Below, in pieces: positions 1 to 12,385 of a stretch of 64,000 nt of DNA. The translations under genes and the position numbers were made by a program. Positions within the stretch are counted from its first letter, which is position 1; every line of letters starts with the position of its first letter. This DNA comes from Apostichopus japonicus (Eukaryota; Echinodermata; Holothuroidea; Aspidochirotida; Stichopodidae): NCBI RefSeq assembly GCF_037975245.1, contig NC_092583.1, forward strand, positions 4,187,264 to 4,251,263, in the 5' to 3' direction. A model generated the notes under the pieces. That model did not search any database, had not been told where the DNA came from, and worked only from the letters and a program-made list of their open reading frames with translations.

Positions 1-900
1 TTTTAAAGATGGCGCCATGCTGTTTGGGGCGCGTCTTCAGTGCCAATGAACTGACCTGACTGTCTGTGAATTAAACTACGTAGACCAGCCACTTTAATGG
101 ATGGGCATCAGATGGTTAATATGGTTACTTAACACTACACACACCCACACACAAACACAAAACACAATTTGGACTTAAAGTAGTGCTCTGTGATATTATA
201 CAACATAACATAATTCATTTTGTGCTTTAAAGTCACCCTTCAAATGGATACATTAGGCATCAGCTTACAAGCCTTGTGTAACCTTCAGAGTATCATATTT
301 GGTGAGCCTGTTGGCGTTCCATTAAAAGACTGAATACCCGCTTTTCTTTAAGAGAGGTATATGCTTAGTTTGTATGGAAACATAACTTTGAATTAATTTA
401 TATATGCTCTTGAAAGTTCATTTCACACTTCACATGGTTTGTGACAATACTGAATTGTCTGTTGCTCTTTTTCAATTTTGCCCACGCAATATATCTCTGT
501 TATTGAGAAGGTTTGTTATTGAGAAGGTTTGTCGACAACCAGACTGTGGTAGGCAGGCAGAGCTAAGTTGCTGAATGAGAAATACCGATGTTGTCACTGC
601 TTGCCAACAGACATTAGTTTTTATGACAGACATGTTTGTTTAATCACTTATAGGCTCTCACAGTGACCTTTCTTATATACATTTTATGCTAAGCGGAAAT
701 TATCGCCGGCATTATTGAAAGTTCAAAGTTACGGATTTCTTTCCGTTGTTGTTTTTTTCTTCCCGAGATCAGCCATTTTGATGCTTTCGTTTGTTTTGTT
801 TTCTTGCTTTGTTTTTTGTTTTGTTTTGTTTGTGTTTTCTAACCGAACTCAAATGTTTGCTCTCATGAAATGTGGTCAAAATAAGCGTAAAATGTGAAAC
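1..900. other. Intergenic sequence, no gene seen
   Basis: AT-rich sequence with no open frame that looks coding on either strand. It holds a (TTTTG)n-like tract at about 787-838 and a short direct repeat of TTATTGAGAAGGTTTGT near 500-530. Nothing else is recognisable. Confidence 0.6.
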
Positions 901-907
901 ATTTGAC

Positions 908-1265
908 CAAGGGCGTAGGAACCGGGGGGCTGGGGGGGGGGGGGCGCCAGCCCCCCCCCAGTGAAAAACATGGGGGGCGGAAGTATCATTCCGCCCCCCC
1001 TCTCCGCAAGTCAGAAAACCCCTTTTTCATTTCCAAATCAGAAAAAAATCTCATTTGGAGCACCAAATTGCATTTAAGGCCAGGTGAAAATGCAAAATTC
1101 TTTACAAAATGGAGTGAGAGTTGAAGTATGCTATATTGCACCAAATTGCATCTGAGGCCACTGGAAATGCAAAAAAACACCCCCTTCCCCTTTGAGCCCC
1201 TCCCCCAGGCCGGCCATCAGTCTTCAGCCCCCCCCCCCACTCAAAAGTACCTTCCTACGCCACTG
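908..1265. mobile_element. hAT-like MITE (family A), 358 bp
   Basis: The left end reads CAAGGGCGTAGGAACC and the right end is the inverted form CCTACGCCACTG. The 8 bases on each side are identical (CATTTGAC at 900-907 and 1266-1273), which is a perfect 8-bp target duplication as expected for hAT transposons. There is no transposase. Just inside the left end lies a strong hairpin, GGGGGGCTGG against CCAGCCCCCC. The copy at 30695-31027 is the same family. Confidence 0.88.
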
Positions 1266-1273
1266 CATTTGAC

Positions 1274-2190
1274 TTTTCCAATAAGATACGATTGCTCTCT
1301 CAGTCACGTTGAAAACCCAGATATCTCGTATAGCAATTTCAAACTTTCTGAATTGCGATGACCTGGCATAAGTGGAAATTTCAGATATTTACAAGAAATG
1401 AATCAAAATTAGAAGTCATATAGTAATTGCAGGACGTTGTATTACCTATATGTAAATATGGTAGTAGTGAATGCTTCATCGAGGGGTACTGGTTCTTAAA
1501 CACTCTTGATTCTTTGTTTGGAAATACTTTTCAGCGTCATTATTCTCATATATCCATCTGTAAGTTAGACAAAATTTAAACCCGATTCAATTTGAGGACG
1601 GGTTACTGACCTACTATGTCTGGTTGCAGTAATGAACTCATAGAAAAAGTCTGTTCGTTCGTTTTTATGGTCCTTCTGTTTGTTTGTAAATTTCTTATTG
1701 TTTCATTCACTAGCTTTGATGAATAGTATTGGTTTTTTTTTCTAGTGTCAATAATTCTTTGTTATAACTACTTTTGTCAGTGAGTTGCTTACATATGAGA
1801 AATAACTTGAATTGAATGGAACTGAAATTGGTGCAAAATGCTCACAAAAAAAGAAAAAGGTGGAGTCATTGAGTTGTTAAAAGTCGACTCATTCAACTGT
1901 AAAGAGTCTGGTCACGGAATCTAGAACTACGAGTAAGAAGGACAATATGGTCGATTAGTTCAGTTGTCGCTACAACTTGGTGGTACCAGGCTAATTGATA
2001 AACTATATTAAGGACGAAATGTTTTCAGTATGTTTCCAGTAAATGCAGGTAGCATACCACATTTGTTTAGAGTAGTGTACATCGGCCTGAAAAGTTTACC
2101 ATTGCCGAGAAATAGTCCTCAATGGAACTAACGAGAAGTGACTTTTTCGGGGGCATGTTTTTAATCATCATCCTTCTTCTTCCTTCTTTT
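1274..2190. other. Intergenic sequence, no gene seen
   Basis: AT-rich, with stop codons frequent in all frames. No repeat or RNA gene recognised. Confidence 0.5.
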
Positions 2191-2194
2191 TTTT

Positions 2195-2247
2195 TTTGAT
2201 TGAATAATTATAACGACAACGATGACGATGATGATGATAATAATATC

Positions 2248-2317
<70 letters not shown>

Positions 2318-2364
2318 TAATAATATTATTATTATTAACAATAATAATAAGCAATAACAATAAC

Positions 2365-2396
<32 letters not shown>

Positions 2397-2465
2397 CAAC
2401 AATAATAATAATAAGAATATAAAAATAACCACAGCAACACCAATAACAATAACAATAATACAATA
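2195..2465. repeat. (AAT)n/(ATT)n microsatellite
   Basis: A long imperfect trinucleotide tract that switches repeatedly between AAT and ATT phases, so blocks of it are inverted relative to one another and can fold back. It is open in several frames on both strands (poly-N, poly-I, poly-L), which is a property of the repeat and not evidence for a gene. Confidence 0.95.
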
Positions 2466-2489
2466 ACAATACCAAACCAGCAAGACTAA

Positions 2490-4040
2490 TAATACAGATT
2501 TGTGACTATATCATGTTGAACGCAAGTAATGATGACCTATAGTTAAAATAGTGTTCAAGCAATAACCAGCAATAACATCATAGCACCGTGGCGAACTATA
2601 TCATATACATAAATACATATAGGCCTATACGTATGTATATAATGTATGCGTTACAGCCTTACTCACTCCGAATTGACTCAGGTTGAGTCCTTGAAAGAGA
2701 TACAAATCGCGCCCAACTTTGCGGGGTTACGCTGTTCCGTAGCCAGAAGTTTAAGTTGCTTTTGGAGCTGGAGGGACACAAATATTGGCTGATGAACCGG
2801 GGAGGAACTTAAAAGATGGGTTTTCCCCTAAAGCTTGAGAAATTTTGTTTGCCTAAGCTGGACCTTTGATGCAAGATAATGCGATCATTTCCATTGTTTT
2901 GATTATATTTGTGTATCAGTACAAGCTTAATTGCATGTTGGACATTTGCAAGAAAATTTGAGAAATTTGAGTGATTCGTTCCACCGTTCCGTTACCCCGA
3001 TCACCCACCCCGTAGGTTACTTGTTGCGGCACTGGGGTAACGCAAAATAACCTTACGGGCTCTTTACACTAGTCAATTATGTCACCGTTTATAACATTAA
3101 CTTGGAATGAATTTTGCTAAAATAGTCTGTCAATTCATTTTAAAATAATTTGTTATTTTGTTGACAATATTTAAAACTAGGGTTTATATTATTTGAATGC
3201 CTCGCTATAACCACATTTAGAACTAAATGACTTAATTAATCGTAACAATAATCATTTGTAAACAAACATTTTCCATCACTCAATGAGTCGGACAGGCGAT
3301 CACCTTGACGGGAACTTGAAATAAAACGAGATAGGCTATAAGTGGAGTAAAATTGAACATTTCTTTGAACATAATACGAATAATTCCACTAGCTTCAAAA
3401 TAAGACTGCAATTAATCCTAGTAATAGGCTTATCACGTCTCCCTTTTTCGTCAGATCCATAGCCTATTCTTAAAATACACCCCCAAAATAAGATAATATA
3501 TGAAAAAGAAAGTTGTTTATATGTTATAACTTACATTCCCGGATCCCTGGGCAGACGGACGTTCAGCTCTATTTAAACAGCTGTATACGAATGCGTAATA
3601 GTGTGTGCAATTCCCTGGTGCTACAACATATAGTTACATCGTAAGCTTAGCGCGTCGTCAGCTGTTGTGGTGAAGTGTATAAAGCATTGAGGGCGGAGGC
3701 GTATAACGTACGGGTATACAGTTTAACGTACAAAAGGAAAAGGTGACCTTGTACTAAATTAGTGTATACGTAGTGCATATGAAACGGACGGTGACCTTGT
3801 ATACGGACCAAATCTCTAAGCAGAATAATTGGAACAATTCCAAAATAGATTAATGATATATCCGTTTGTCGATTACGTGTAGTTATAATCGAGTAGTCGT
3901 TATTATATCCAGTTGAAAGAATGACCTTGTGTAAGATCACAATGACTTTGACATGCTTTAAACCGTTCTATCAGTTCACGTTGTACTATACTGAGTAGGC
4001 ATACCACAATCAATTGATGAGAAATTATCATGATTTTTTT
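2490..4040. other. Intergenic sequence, no gene seen
   Basis: No supported gene. The open frame on the minus strand at 3647-3940 has no recognisable domain, no splice context and ordinary AT-rich composition. Confidence 0.5.
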
Positions 4041-4906
4041 TAGTCTTAATCAAAAGACCATTAGATCTGTACTCGGATGCATTACGGTACTCAATGGGGG
4101 AAACTTAAGGCTTTTATAGACTTAAATGACATGTTTTATGATGTAGAACAAATCGTGTTGAATATCATACACGATGGTGAGGGGGGGGGGGGTGGTCGGT
4201 TTGTAACTTTATATGGAATTAAAAAAAAAAAACATGCAAGACCTTCCTTGAGGAGCGGACCTCATTATCAATTTTGCTTAATTAATAGGAGCATAAAATG
4301 CATACTTTGAAGCTGAAAATCTTGAAGCCCGGAGTAGCTATAGGCTATACAGAAACTCAAAACATTGCCTCATCCTTTTGACGTTTTCGACTTAATTTGA
4401 TACTTTTCTTAACTTCATTTCGTATACAAAAGGCAATATTTCGCACTATTTACATACTTTGGATAAAAGAGTTTCATGAGTTGAGAGAGAAGAGAATTAA
4501 AGGTAATATTATAAGATCACGTTTAGAATGGATGGATGATAGGGGGGGGGGGCGGGGGGGTCTAAATTATTTCTTAACTTAGAGAAAGGTGACTTGGGGG
4601 GGGGGGGGATAAACTTATAATTCATGTTACTAATGATTATGGTGAACACATTTTTGACAGTTGTGGTTTACAAAAGGAGGTGCACAATTTTGTAACAAAC
4701 TCTCTATACTGCAGCCAAGGCGATTTACTTTCCGATATCAATTTGGAGAATCAGTTTGCTAAGGCCTATCATAATTTATAAAAAACATTATCGGTCTGTG
4801 AGTCGAATCGTTTGAAGGGCCTTAAAATTATACTGAGGATTACAATGTTTAAAGAAAATAGGAATAGTAAATTATACCAGGTTTAGATGGGTTCACAGTC
4901 GGATTT

Positions 4907-5123
<217 letters not shown>

Positions 5124-6077
5124 GCTTCTAAATCAGGGGTTTACCACAAAGTCATTCTCCGTTACCCAGAGTTATGGTATATTATTACACGTATGCCGAT
5201 AGGGGGACAAGCCTAGACATTATTTTAACAACTGGAGTCCAACATGTGTCCTACAAGATTGCTTCGTTTATTATATAGTCCGGATAATCGTGTTAAACTG
5301 AGCTTCATTTCTAATTTCCATTTCCGCTAACCAGATTGGCTTTATTAAGGGTAGATACATCGGGGACAGAATTCGTATACTATATATGATCAGGCGCGTA
5401 TCCAGGATTTTCTAACCCGGGGGGCGCGAATTACTATCTAAGCGGAGCGCCACCATCAGTTGGCGCGCAGCGTACAAGAAAATTTCTGGTTTTGATACCC
5501 CCCAGATCACCGGAAACGGCACTTCTCGGGCTTGAAATGACCAACCAGATGTACACTTTTGGCCTGAGAACCAAGTATTTCCTAATAGTTTTTTGGTTCC
5601 ATCCATAACCTTTTTGAAGATTTTCAACCCGGCACACGTCATGTTCGACCTGATCGCATGTCCTGTGGGTCTTTGCTTTTGTAGGTGATTCTACGTCGCG
5701 GCCCACAATACCCGTCAGCCCCACTTTTCAAGGTTTTAAGCCCCAAATTTGTTCAGAATTTGAAAATTCACATTTCTCGTGAATAAACTCACTTCAAAAC
5801 ATACCCATAATGTTGTACAAAATTTCATCTATGGACAACCAATATAGAAAAACTACCTTCAACCCCTAACAGACCGGTCAAAATTGCACGAGTAGAGGGA
5901 AGTGTGATGCAGAATGTTGGTCAGAAATTTTCGAAAATTCAGACACAGTTAATTTAGTGGTGTAGAAATATTAAACCTCTTATAACGGCTATTATAAAAC
6001 TTGGTTGAAGGAAATGAAAAAATAGCAGATATTTCCGAAACCGAACACTACACACATAGGCGTAGGAGGCGCGGCGG

Positions 6078-6452
6078 CAGTGGCGGAGCTAGGGGCATTG
6101 GTCAGGAGGGGCGAGAATGGTCTGTAGGGGCGCTTTCGACACTATCTAAGCGGAGCGCCACCACTGGTTGGCGCGTAGCGCACAGACAAATTTTGAGTAA
6201 ATATACTCCCTAGATCGCCGGAAATGACCCTTTCAGGGCCTGGCTAATTTGCAGATAAACGAAGAATAGGGTGTCATCGCCAAATTACACCAACAAAATG
6301 TGACAAATGTCAATTTGTAGATGAGAGCGCAATAAAAAAGTCAATAATCTAGAATAAGTAAAAAGTAGTAAAGAGCTGAAAAGGCGCTGGCAGTCCATTT
6401 GAGTCCGTCAGGTGGCGCATCCGCCCCTGACCGTATGGACGCTCCGCCACTG
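6078..6452. mobile_element. hAT-like MITE (family B), 375 bp
   Basis: Ends are CAGTGGCGGAGC and GCTCCGCCACTG, a perfect inverted pair. Flanks CGCGGCGG and AGCGGCGG match in 7 of 8 positions. The shared core lies near 6145-6195. A stem GTCAGG..CCTGAC is found close to the right end. It has landed in G-rich sequence that itself looks like part of another element. Same family as 8352-9389. Confidence 0.87.
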
Positions 6453-7289
6453 AGCGGCGGGGTGCAGCCCCTAATTCGCCATTACTAATATAAAAGAAAC
6501 TTTTGACATAATTGGACCTCCATGCTTTTTATACATCTACATGAGACATGTCGTTGTTTACATTAGCATCCCACGGTATACTGCGCAATTTGAACGGACC
6601 GTACAGTACATGATGGCATGCGATGTAATAACCGATGCTTGCTTATATGATATTGACATTGGCACGTTGAAGCGCGCGAAAATTTTTGGTTATTTTTTCA
6701 GGCAAGTCGGACAGTTTTGAGGCTTTTCATCCTGGAACGCCTTTTTCATGCTCACTGATATGATGTGATATCTGCAGGCGCGGCGGAATGGAAAAATTAT
6801 TGGGGGGCTAATGTGTGCATGGATACTATCTAAGCGGAGCGCCACCATCGGTTGGCGCGGAGCGCACAAGAAAATTTTGGGTTTTTTCAAATCCCCAGAT
6901 GACCGGAAACGGCACTTGCCGAGTGTTTTATGCTGCAAATACCTAGCCCTAAAATATGGGTCTCAAGCCTGCAATTTCTCATATTGCACGTAAAAGTCTG
7001 TAAAAACATTGTAATTTGTATATTCGATGGTGTTTTAAAAGGATTGTCTGGTGGCCCAAAGAAGTTACCTTAAAAAATAGTAAATAATTTTCCAAACATG
7101 TTGTCAAAGTATGAGAACGCTAATGTTGCGTTTGACAGAGAAACGATTTTTTAATCGTTATGGATAGACATTTTAAATATGATTTGAACAGTACAATACG
7201 TGACGTCAGCTCTGCCATAGCAGATTGCGTCATAACCCACCCTCCGCACAGTACCTATACGGTAATCACAACAAAAACAGCGTGTGTAT

Positions 7290-7812
7290 ACAGATAAATT
7301 TCTTCCTTAATTTCCGGTGAAATTTCTTAAAAATTAGATATGTTTTCAAAAACTCCTTAAGCCACCATGTACTTGAGCGGTGGTTCCGTGGTCTTTGTGT
7401 AACACAAGGTAAATTTTAACAGCAGACTCTGAGTTGTTCAGGCTATACATCGCGCTATCCAGCTCCAACGCGAAAAATGTTCGCATGTAGGCTGTACTCA
7501 AACGTTGACAATCGGACAGTTCTGCGAAGCCTAAGCTTTTCAGCGCTATATTCTGCTCTGACAACGATTCGATCAATTTCTTCAATAATTTCCGGTGAAA
7601 TTTCTTATAAATTAGATATAATTTAAAAAACTCCTTAAGCCGCAATATATTTAGTAGATCGGTGGTTTCGTGGTCTTTGTGTAACACAAGATAAGTTTTA
7701 ACAGCAGGCTCTTCGTTGTTTATACATCGCGGTATCCAGCTCCAGCGCGAAGAATGTTCGCGTGTATAGGCTACTATAACGTTTACAATCGGACAGTTCT
7801 GCGATGACATCG
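7290..7812. repeat. Two tandem copies of a ~280-bp segment
   Basis: The block starting AATTTCCGGTGAAATTTCTT occurs near 7310 and again near 7587. Each is followed by related sequence ending in ACAATCGGACAGTTCTGCG (near 7509 and 7788). An open frame of 158 codons on the minus strand covers both copies and so contains a duplicated module (..YLVLHKDHxTT..). I see no known domain. The frame may be chance or a worn duplicated exon of an element gene. Confidence 0.7.
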
Positions 7813-8351
7813 ATCCCGCCAAGTTTCATCTTTCGGTTTAACGAATACTTTATAAGTTTCCTTTTATTGTTAATTTGATCCGTGAATTTTATTTCAGCGA
7901 GTTCGAAGAACAGTTAATGAACTGTGGTTTGAGTGTGAGTGTACTATGTGTAACGCTATACAAGTACACCAACTGAGCATCGTAGTATATACGTTCGCGA
8001 GTATGTACGTTATATATATGAGGCAATTCAATGTGCTTACACGTGAGTTAATTTGCTGCGGAATTGGGAGTGCTAACTTCAAGTCGCCTGTTTTGCCTAT
8101 CTGCAAGCACTACGTCAAACACCATATTGAAGCGTTCGAACAAACGGTACTTTTGGTGAGAAACTGGTGAATTTGAAAACCAGATTTCTACATGAAGAAA
8201 ATGTCGAATGGGGACAATTTTTACATGGTTAGAAAGAGAAAAATAATAACTACAAGGACAATGTATCAAAATCTTCCACCAGACAATTCCTTTAAGAGAG
8301 TAGCATTTACTCGTAGTGTACTCGCAAAGACGTTTTTGAGTGTAGTAAGGG

Positions 8352-9389
8352 CAGTGGCGGAGCTAGGGGTATTGGTCAGGGGGGCAAGAATGGTCTGTAG
8401 GGGCGCTTTCGACACTATCTAAGCGGAGCGCCACCACAGGTTGGCGCGGAGCGTACAGAAAATTTTTGAATAAAGATACTCCCTAGATTGCAGGTAATGA
8501 CCCCAAGGGCGGCGGATGCACTTTTAATCTGGGGGGGGGGCACCGACATCAAAGGGCACTTTGCAGAAATTCGATTGGAATGATACAGCCTTATATTTAG
8601 TACCCTTTATAACTCTTATTGTATTATCTTATTTGCGTATACAAATCACTCCATCAACGCCCCCCCCCCACCCTCAAGGAAAATATGCATACTAGCACTG
8701 CAATATCCAATGCGCAAATTGGGAAACAAGTTTTGTTTTGAGTAAAAACGAGGTGAAATCATGCTAGTTGCTAATGTAGGAATCTTCCGAATAAGAGTTT
8801 ATTTCTTGATAATATCTTAACAATTTTTTTTCCATTCGAAATAGCTTTGAGTTTGACCCGCAGAAATTCATTAAAAGTCAGGGGCGTAGCCAGGATTTGA
8901 AAGTTGTATACACGACTATCTGAGCGGAGCGCCACCATCGGTTGGCGCGGAGCGTACAAGAAAATTTACAAACCCCTCAGATGGCCGGAAACGGCCCTTC
9001 CCGAGTGTTCATTCTGGTTCCTTGGTCTCTTGCTAACTTGAGACACCTCAATTTTTATGTAGAAAAAGGACACATTTTTAACCTGAGGAATAGTGGGGGG
9101 CACGTGCCCCCTTTACCCCCGGTTCCGCCGCCCTTGAATGACCCTTTCCGGGCCCTGCTTTTTTGCAGATAAACGGAGAATAAATAGGTGTCGTCGCCAT
9201 TGTGTCGGAAAATTACACCAACAGAATATGACAAATGTCAATAGGTGTATGAGAGCGCAATAAAATAGTCAATAATCGCGAATAAGTGAAAAGTAGTGAA
9301 AAGCTGAAAAGGGCGCCAGCAGTCCATTTGAGTCCGTCAGGGGGGGGGGGCATCCGCCCCTGACTGTATATATGAACGCTCCGCCACTA
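8352..9389. mobile_element. hAT-like MITE (family B) interrupted by another element
   Basis: Left end CAGTGGCGGAGC and right end GCTCCGCCACTA (last base changed). Flanks AGTAAGGG and AGAAAGGG agree in 7 of 8 positions. Outside the insertion 8504-9136 it aligns with 6078-6452 along its length, including the stretch on 'GAGAGCGCAATAAAA'. It sits inside the 6775-9756 element. Confidence 0.88.
8504..9136. mobile_element. hAT-like MITE (family D), 633 bp, innermost insertion
   Basis: Ends CAAGGGCGGCGGA and TCCGCCGCCCTTG are perfect inverted repeats. Both flanks read AATGACCC (8496-8503, 9137-9144), a perfect 8-bp duplication of family B sequence. Inside, at about 8879, is CAGGGGCGTAGCCAGG, which looks like the left terminus of another element, followed by the shared core. 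An E-box palindrome is at 9096-9111. The second copy is 47472-48119. Confidence 0.92.
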
Positions 9390-9786
9390 AGAAAGGGGAT
9401 GTTGGAGAACTGGCTGAAATGAGGCAATTCATTGGCCTAAGACGAAGTTGTGTTACGCTTACCGGTACTCACACTCACTGCTTCCACTTTTCACGGGGCG
9501 TGAAGACGCGGTTGGGGTGACAATGTGGTCTGTAGCCAGGGGACGGGCCGAGGGTCCCCCAGCAATTACTAAAATTATTACACCTATATAGTATACGTGT
9601 GCATTGGACAGATCGACAAGTATGCATTGAAAAATGGGCAGATGCACGTTTCGGAGCCTTGGTAAATATTGGGGGGGGGCTTATCATGCATTTGCCCCCT
9701 CAACTTTTTCATTGGGGGGCTGAGCCCCCCAAGCCCCCCCGGTTCCGCCGCCACTGGATATCTGCTGTTTGCGTTACAAATTCGAA

Positions 9787-10106
9787 CAGGCGTGTAGCGA
9801 GGAATTTGCCAAGGGAGGGGCGAAGCCTGTAGGCAAATTATCTAAGCGTAGCGCCACCGTAGGTTGGCGCGAAGCGTACAAGAAAATTTTGGCCGAAAAT
9901 GCCTCCCAGATCGCTGGAAATGGCACTACCCAGGACCATTTGTTAGCGCGAAGCGTACAAGCAAATTTTGGCCGAAAATGTCTCCCAGATCGCTGGAAAT
10001 GACACTTCCCAGGCCTTGTAAGTTGCATCTAAGCACTTTCTATTTTGAAATTACTTAGCGATATCATTTAAAAAAATGCTGAATGGGGGGGGGGGCGGTC
10101 GCTCCA
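9787..10106. mobile_element. Left part of a hAT-like element, right end not found
   Basis: Begins CAGGCGTGTAGCGAGGAATTTG, closely like the left end of 35046-36682, followed by the shared core at 9836-9890. About 75 bp carrying GCGAAGCGTACAAG..AAATTTTGGCCGAAAATG is then repeated in tandem. It fades after the G-run GCGGTCGCTCC near 10100. No matching right terminus or target duplication was located, so it may be truncated. Confidence 0.55.
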
Positions 10107-10347
10107 TCCCAAAATGCGTCATGTTCCCCGACGACACGGTCGAGTTCGAGACCAGCCACAGTTGGTTTTATAGCACAATTCTACACACGCGTTATGATAG
10201 ACCATATATAGTATATATATAGATCATTAGTGAGAGAGGAAAATGGAAACGTCAAAAAAATGGAGTTGTCGGTGTAAGGGGTAGGGTGAGGCACCCTTTT
10301 ACGAAATCATTAATCCGTCACTGGCTACCCTTCAGCGCTGTAATGAT

Positions 10348-10515
10348 GTCACTGTTCCTCTTTCTCTTCCCGGTGTCTTCGCGTTTTTCTTTTACTCCTT
10401 CCTTTTCTCCTTCTTCTCTCTTTCTTCTTTTTCTTTTCCCTTCCTTCCTCTCCTACTCCTCTTTTTCCCCTCTTTTTCCCTTTTTTCTTCTCTTTTTTTT
10501 CTCTCTCTTTTTCTT
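10348..10515. repeat. Polypyrimidine tract
   Basis: About 165 bp of C/T-rich sequence on the plus strand next to the right end of the 5391-10564 element. The open frames across it (Phe/Ser/Leu-rich, or Lys/Glu/Arg-rich on the other strand) follow from composition alone. Confidence 0.85.
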
Positions 10516-11129
10516 ACCCGGGGGGCGCGCGCCCCCAACGCCCCCCCCCCTGGATACGCACCTGATGATGTTATGTTTAACGTTGATGAAGAGCGAAACT
10601 CCCCTGGTATTCTTTTTGCTTTTGACTTTGAAAAAGCATTTCATAGCGGATTATTAATCTGTTCAATTTCAATTGCTATTTATAGTAATGCTTATTCTTC
10701 CGTGATTGTGAACGGATTTATCTCTCGTCGTTTCCCCTAATTACAGAGGTAAAGCAAACCCCGAGTTCGTGTGAACGAACTATGAGAGAGGCTATAGACA
10801 AGGTCATCCTTTGTCCCTATATATAGTAACCATTCATTCTGTGTGCTGACCGGCTAAATTAACTGGTATATAATGAAATAATAAAAAAATAACGGTGTAT
10901 AATGAAAATATAATTCGAGGTTTTAGTATTGGTGATCGGGAGTGTAAGTTGGTTCACGTATGAAGATAAAACCACTTTTTTTTTTCTTTATACTGGTGAG
11001 TCATCAATTTGTAACCGCTTGAAGCAAATCATTTTATTTTTTCGGTTCCATTTCTCAGTGGTTTGAAAATTGACTTCAACAAATGTTTTTTTTTTTAGTA
11101 ATTGGGGTACAGAGTGCCATATGTTTCAG

Positions 11130-11515
11130 AAATGTCGAAAACAATATAAGAAATGTCCAAAATAATATGAGCATGTCCAAATTTATAGAAACATGTCGAA
11201 ACTTATGAAAGTATGTCCAAAAATTATTTGTGCATGTCGAAACTAATATAAGAGTTTCGAAAGATTAAATGAGCATGTCCAAAATATGAAAAGAGTGTCG
11301 ACAAGTAATACAAGAGGGTCGAATTTAACTGCTAGCTTCAATTTTGTAGTGAACATTTTGACGCTTTAAGTTACGCCACATGTTGCAAAATATCCAAAAT
11401 AAGTATAAGCATGTCCAAATTAATATGAGCATGTCCAAATTTATACAGGCATGTCGAAACTAATATAAGCATGTCCAGAATAATAAAGCTAGCGTGCCGA
11501 AAATATAGTCTAGAG
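11130..11515. repeat. Irregular short repeats built on ATGTCCAAA/ATGTCGAAA
   Basis: The word ATGTC(C/G)AAA recurs about every 20-28 bp, usually with AATATGAGC or TATAAGC before it, in two clusters (about 11130-11300 and 11390-11490). Spacing is uneven, so it is a decayed tandem array and not a CRISPR-like structure. Confidence 0.7.
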
Positions 11516-11663
11516 TGTAACACTTCAACTTTGTAAAGTGAACATTTAGGCGTTTGAAGTCACGCCATGTGTTCCAAATATCGAACTTGTATATTGGTAT
11601 GTCGATAAGAAATTCAGCTTATCAATACCTTCTTTCGAGTTATCCTGTATCACCTGACACCAT

Positions 11664-12377
11664 CAGTGGCGTCACCAGACTTTTCAGTCTGGGGGGGGGC
11701 ACAGGGGGGGCACCAGCATTTGATGGGGGGGGGCACTAAGGTGGATACGGATCGCCTATCAGGGATCTCACCATGCAATCCAAAGTTTGATCACACACAC
11801 ATCGAGTATGGCTCAGTATGCAGGTGTGAACATTCGCCATTTGTTCCTACAAGCATCTGGCCTCAAATGACCTCTGCACCCCCTACACAACAGGGTTAAT
11901 ATATGGGTCCACAAATATAGGCAAGTATGGTGCCTGCGGACCCTCACATTCTCACATTTCGTCAGCTCCTAACCTGTCAACCTCAGACCAAGCAACATAT
12001 TGCAGTACCCTCCCTTCTCACAGTCATGTACAGGGTAGCTCGCGAAGCGGACGTGTATATCCGCTGGTATGACGTAAGCACTGACACATTCAATGTAAAT
12101 ATCGACACCTGTTGTGATGGCGCGGGTTACGACTTCGATACCCGACGTTCAAGGATAAACTTTTTCATTTTTTCGCAGCTCATTTGAAGAAAATACGAAT
12201 TACTGTGCTTCTTTGTCCTTATGAAAAACCAACTCAGATGATGGGAGTTGAATATAACAAAATATATATATATTTTTTTACCAACCCAAATCTCAGATGG
12301 GGGGGGGGCACTCGGGGGGCACTAGGTTTTCCAGGGGGGGCACGTGCCCCCCTGGCCCCCCCTTGGCGACGCCACTG
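11664..12377. mobile_element. hAT-like MITE (family E), 714 bp
   Basis: Left end CAGTGGCGTCACC and right end GGCGACGCCACTG are inverted repeats with one mismatch. Both flanks read GACACCAT (11656-11663, 12378-12385), a perfect 8-bp target duplication. The palindrome GGGGGGCACGTGCCCCCC lies at 12335-12352, about 25 bp from the right end. The shared core of the other families is not present. Confidence 0.92.
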
Positions 12378-12385
12378 GACACCAT

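Larger units (their letters stand above)
6775..9756. mobile_element. hAT-like TIR element (family C), 2982 bp with nested insertions
   Basis: Left end CAGGCGCGGCGGAA and right end TTCCGCCGCCACTG are near-perfect inverted repeats. Both flanks read GATATCTG (6767-6774 and 9757-9764), a perfect 8-bp target duplication. The shared core is about 55 bp inside the left end, and the palindrome GGGGGGCTGAGCCCCCC is at about 9714-9730. Removing the nested 8352-9389 element leaves about 1.9 kb, with no transposase seen. Confidence 0.88.
5391..10564. mobile_element. 5.2-kb TIR element inserted in the LINE; host of nested elements
   Basis: Left end CAGGCGCGTATCCAGG at 5391 matches the inverse of the right end CCTGGATACGCACCTG at 10549-10564 with one mismatch. 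Both ends abut the two halves of one LINE reading frame. Flanks share ATGAT. An 8-bp duplication TATATGAT with three bases lost on the right is possible, but this is not exact. The shared core (AGCGGAGCGCCACC..) sits about 45 bp inside the left end, and the palindrome GGGGGCGCGCGCCCCC lies near the right end. Four further elements lie within it. No transposase reading frame is visible. Confidence 0.8.

Noticed and set aside
2200-2483. Open frames of poly-Asn, poly-Ile and poly-Leu
   Set aside because: Direct reading of an (AAT)n/(ATT)n microsatellite.
11130-11515. CRISPR-like spaced repeats
   Set aside because: Eukaryotic setting, repeat word too short, spacing uneven and spacers themselves alike.
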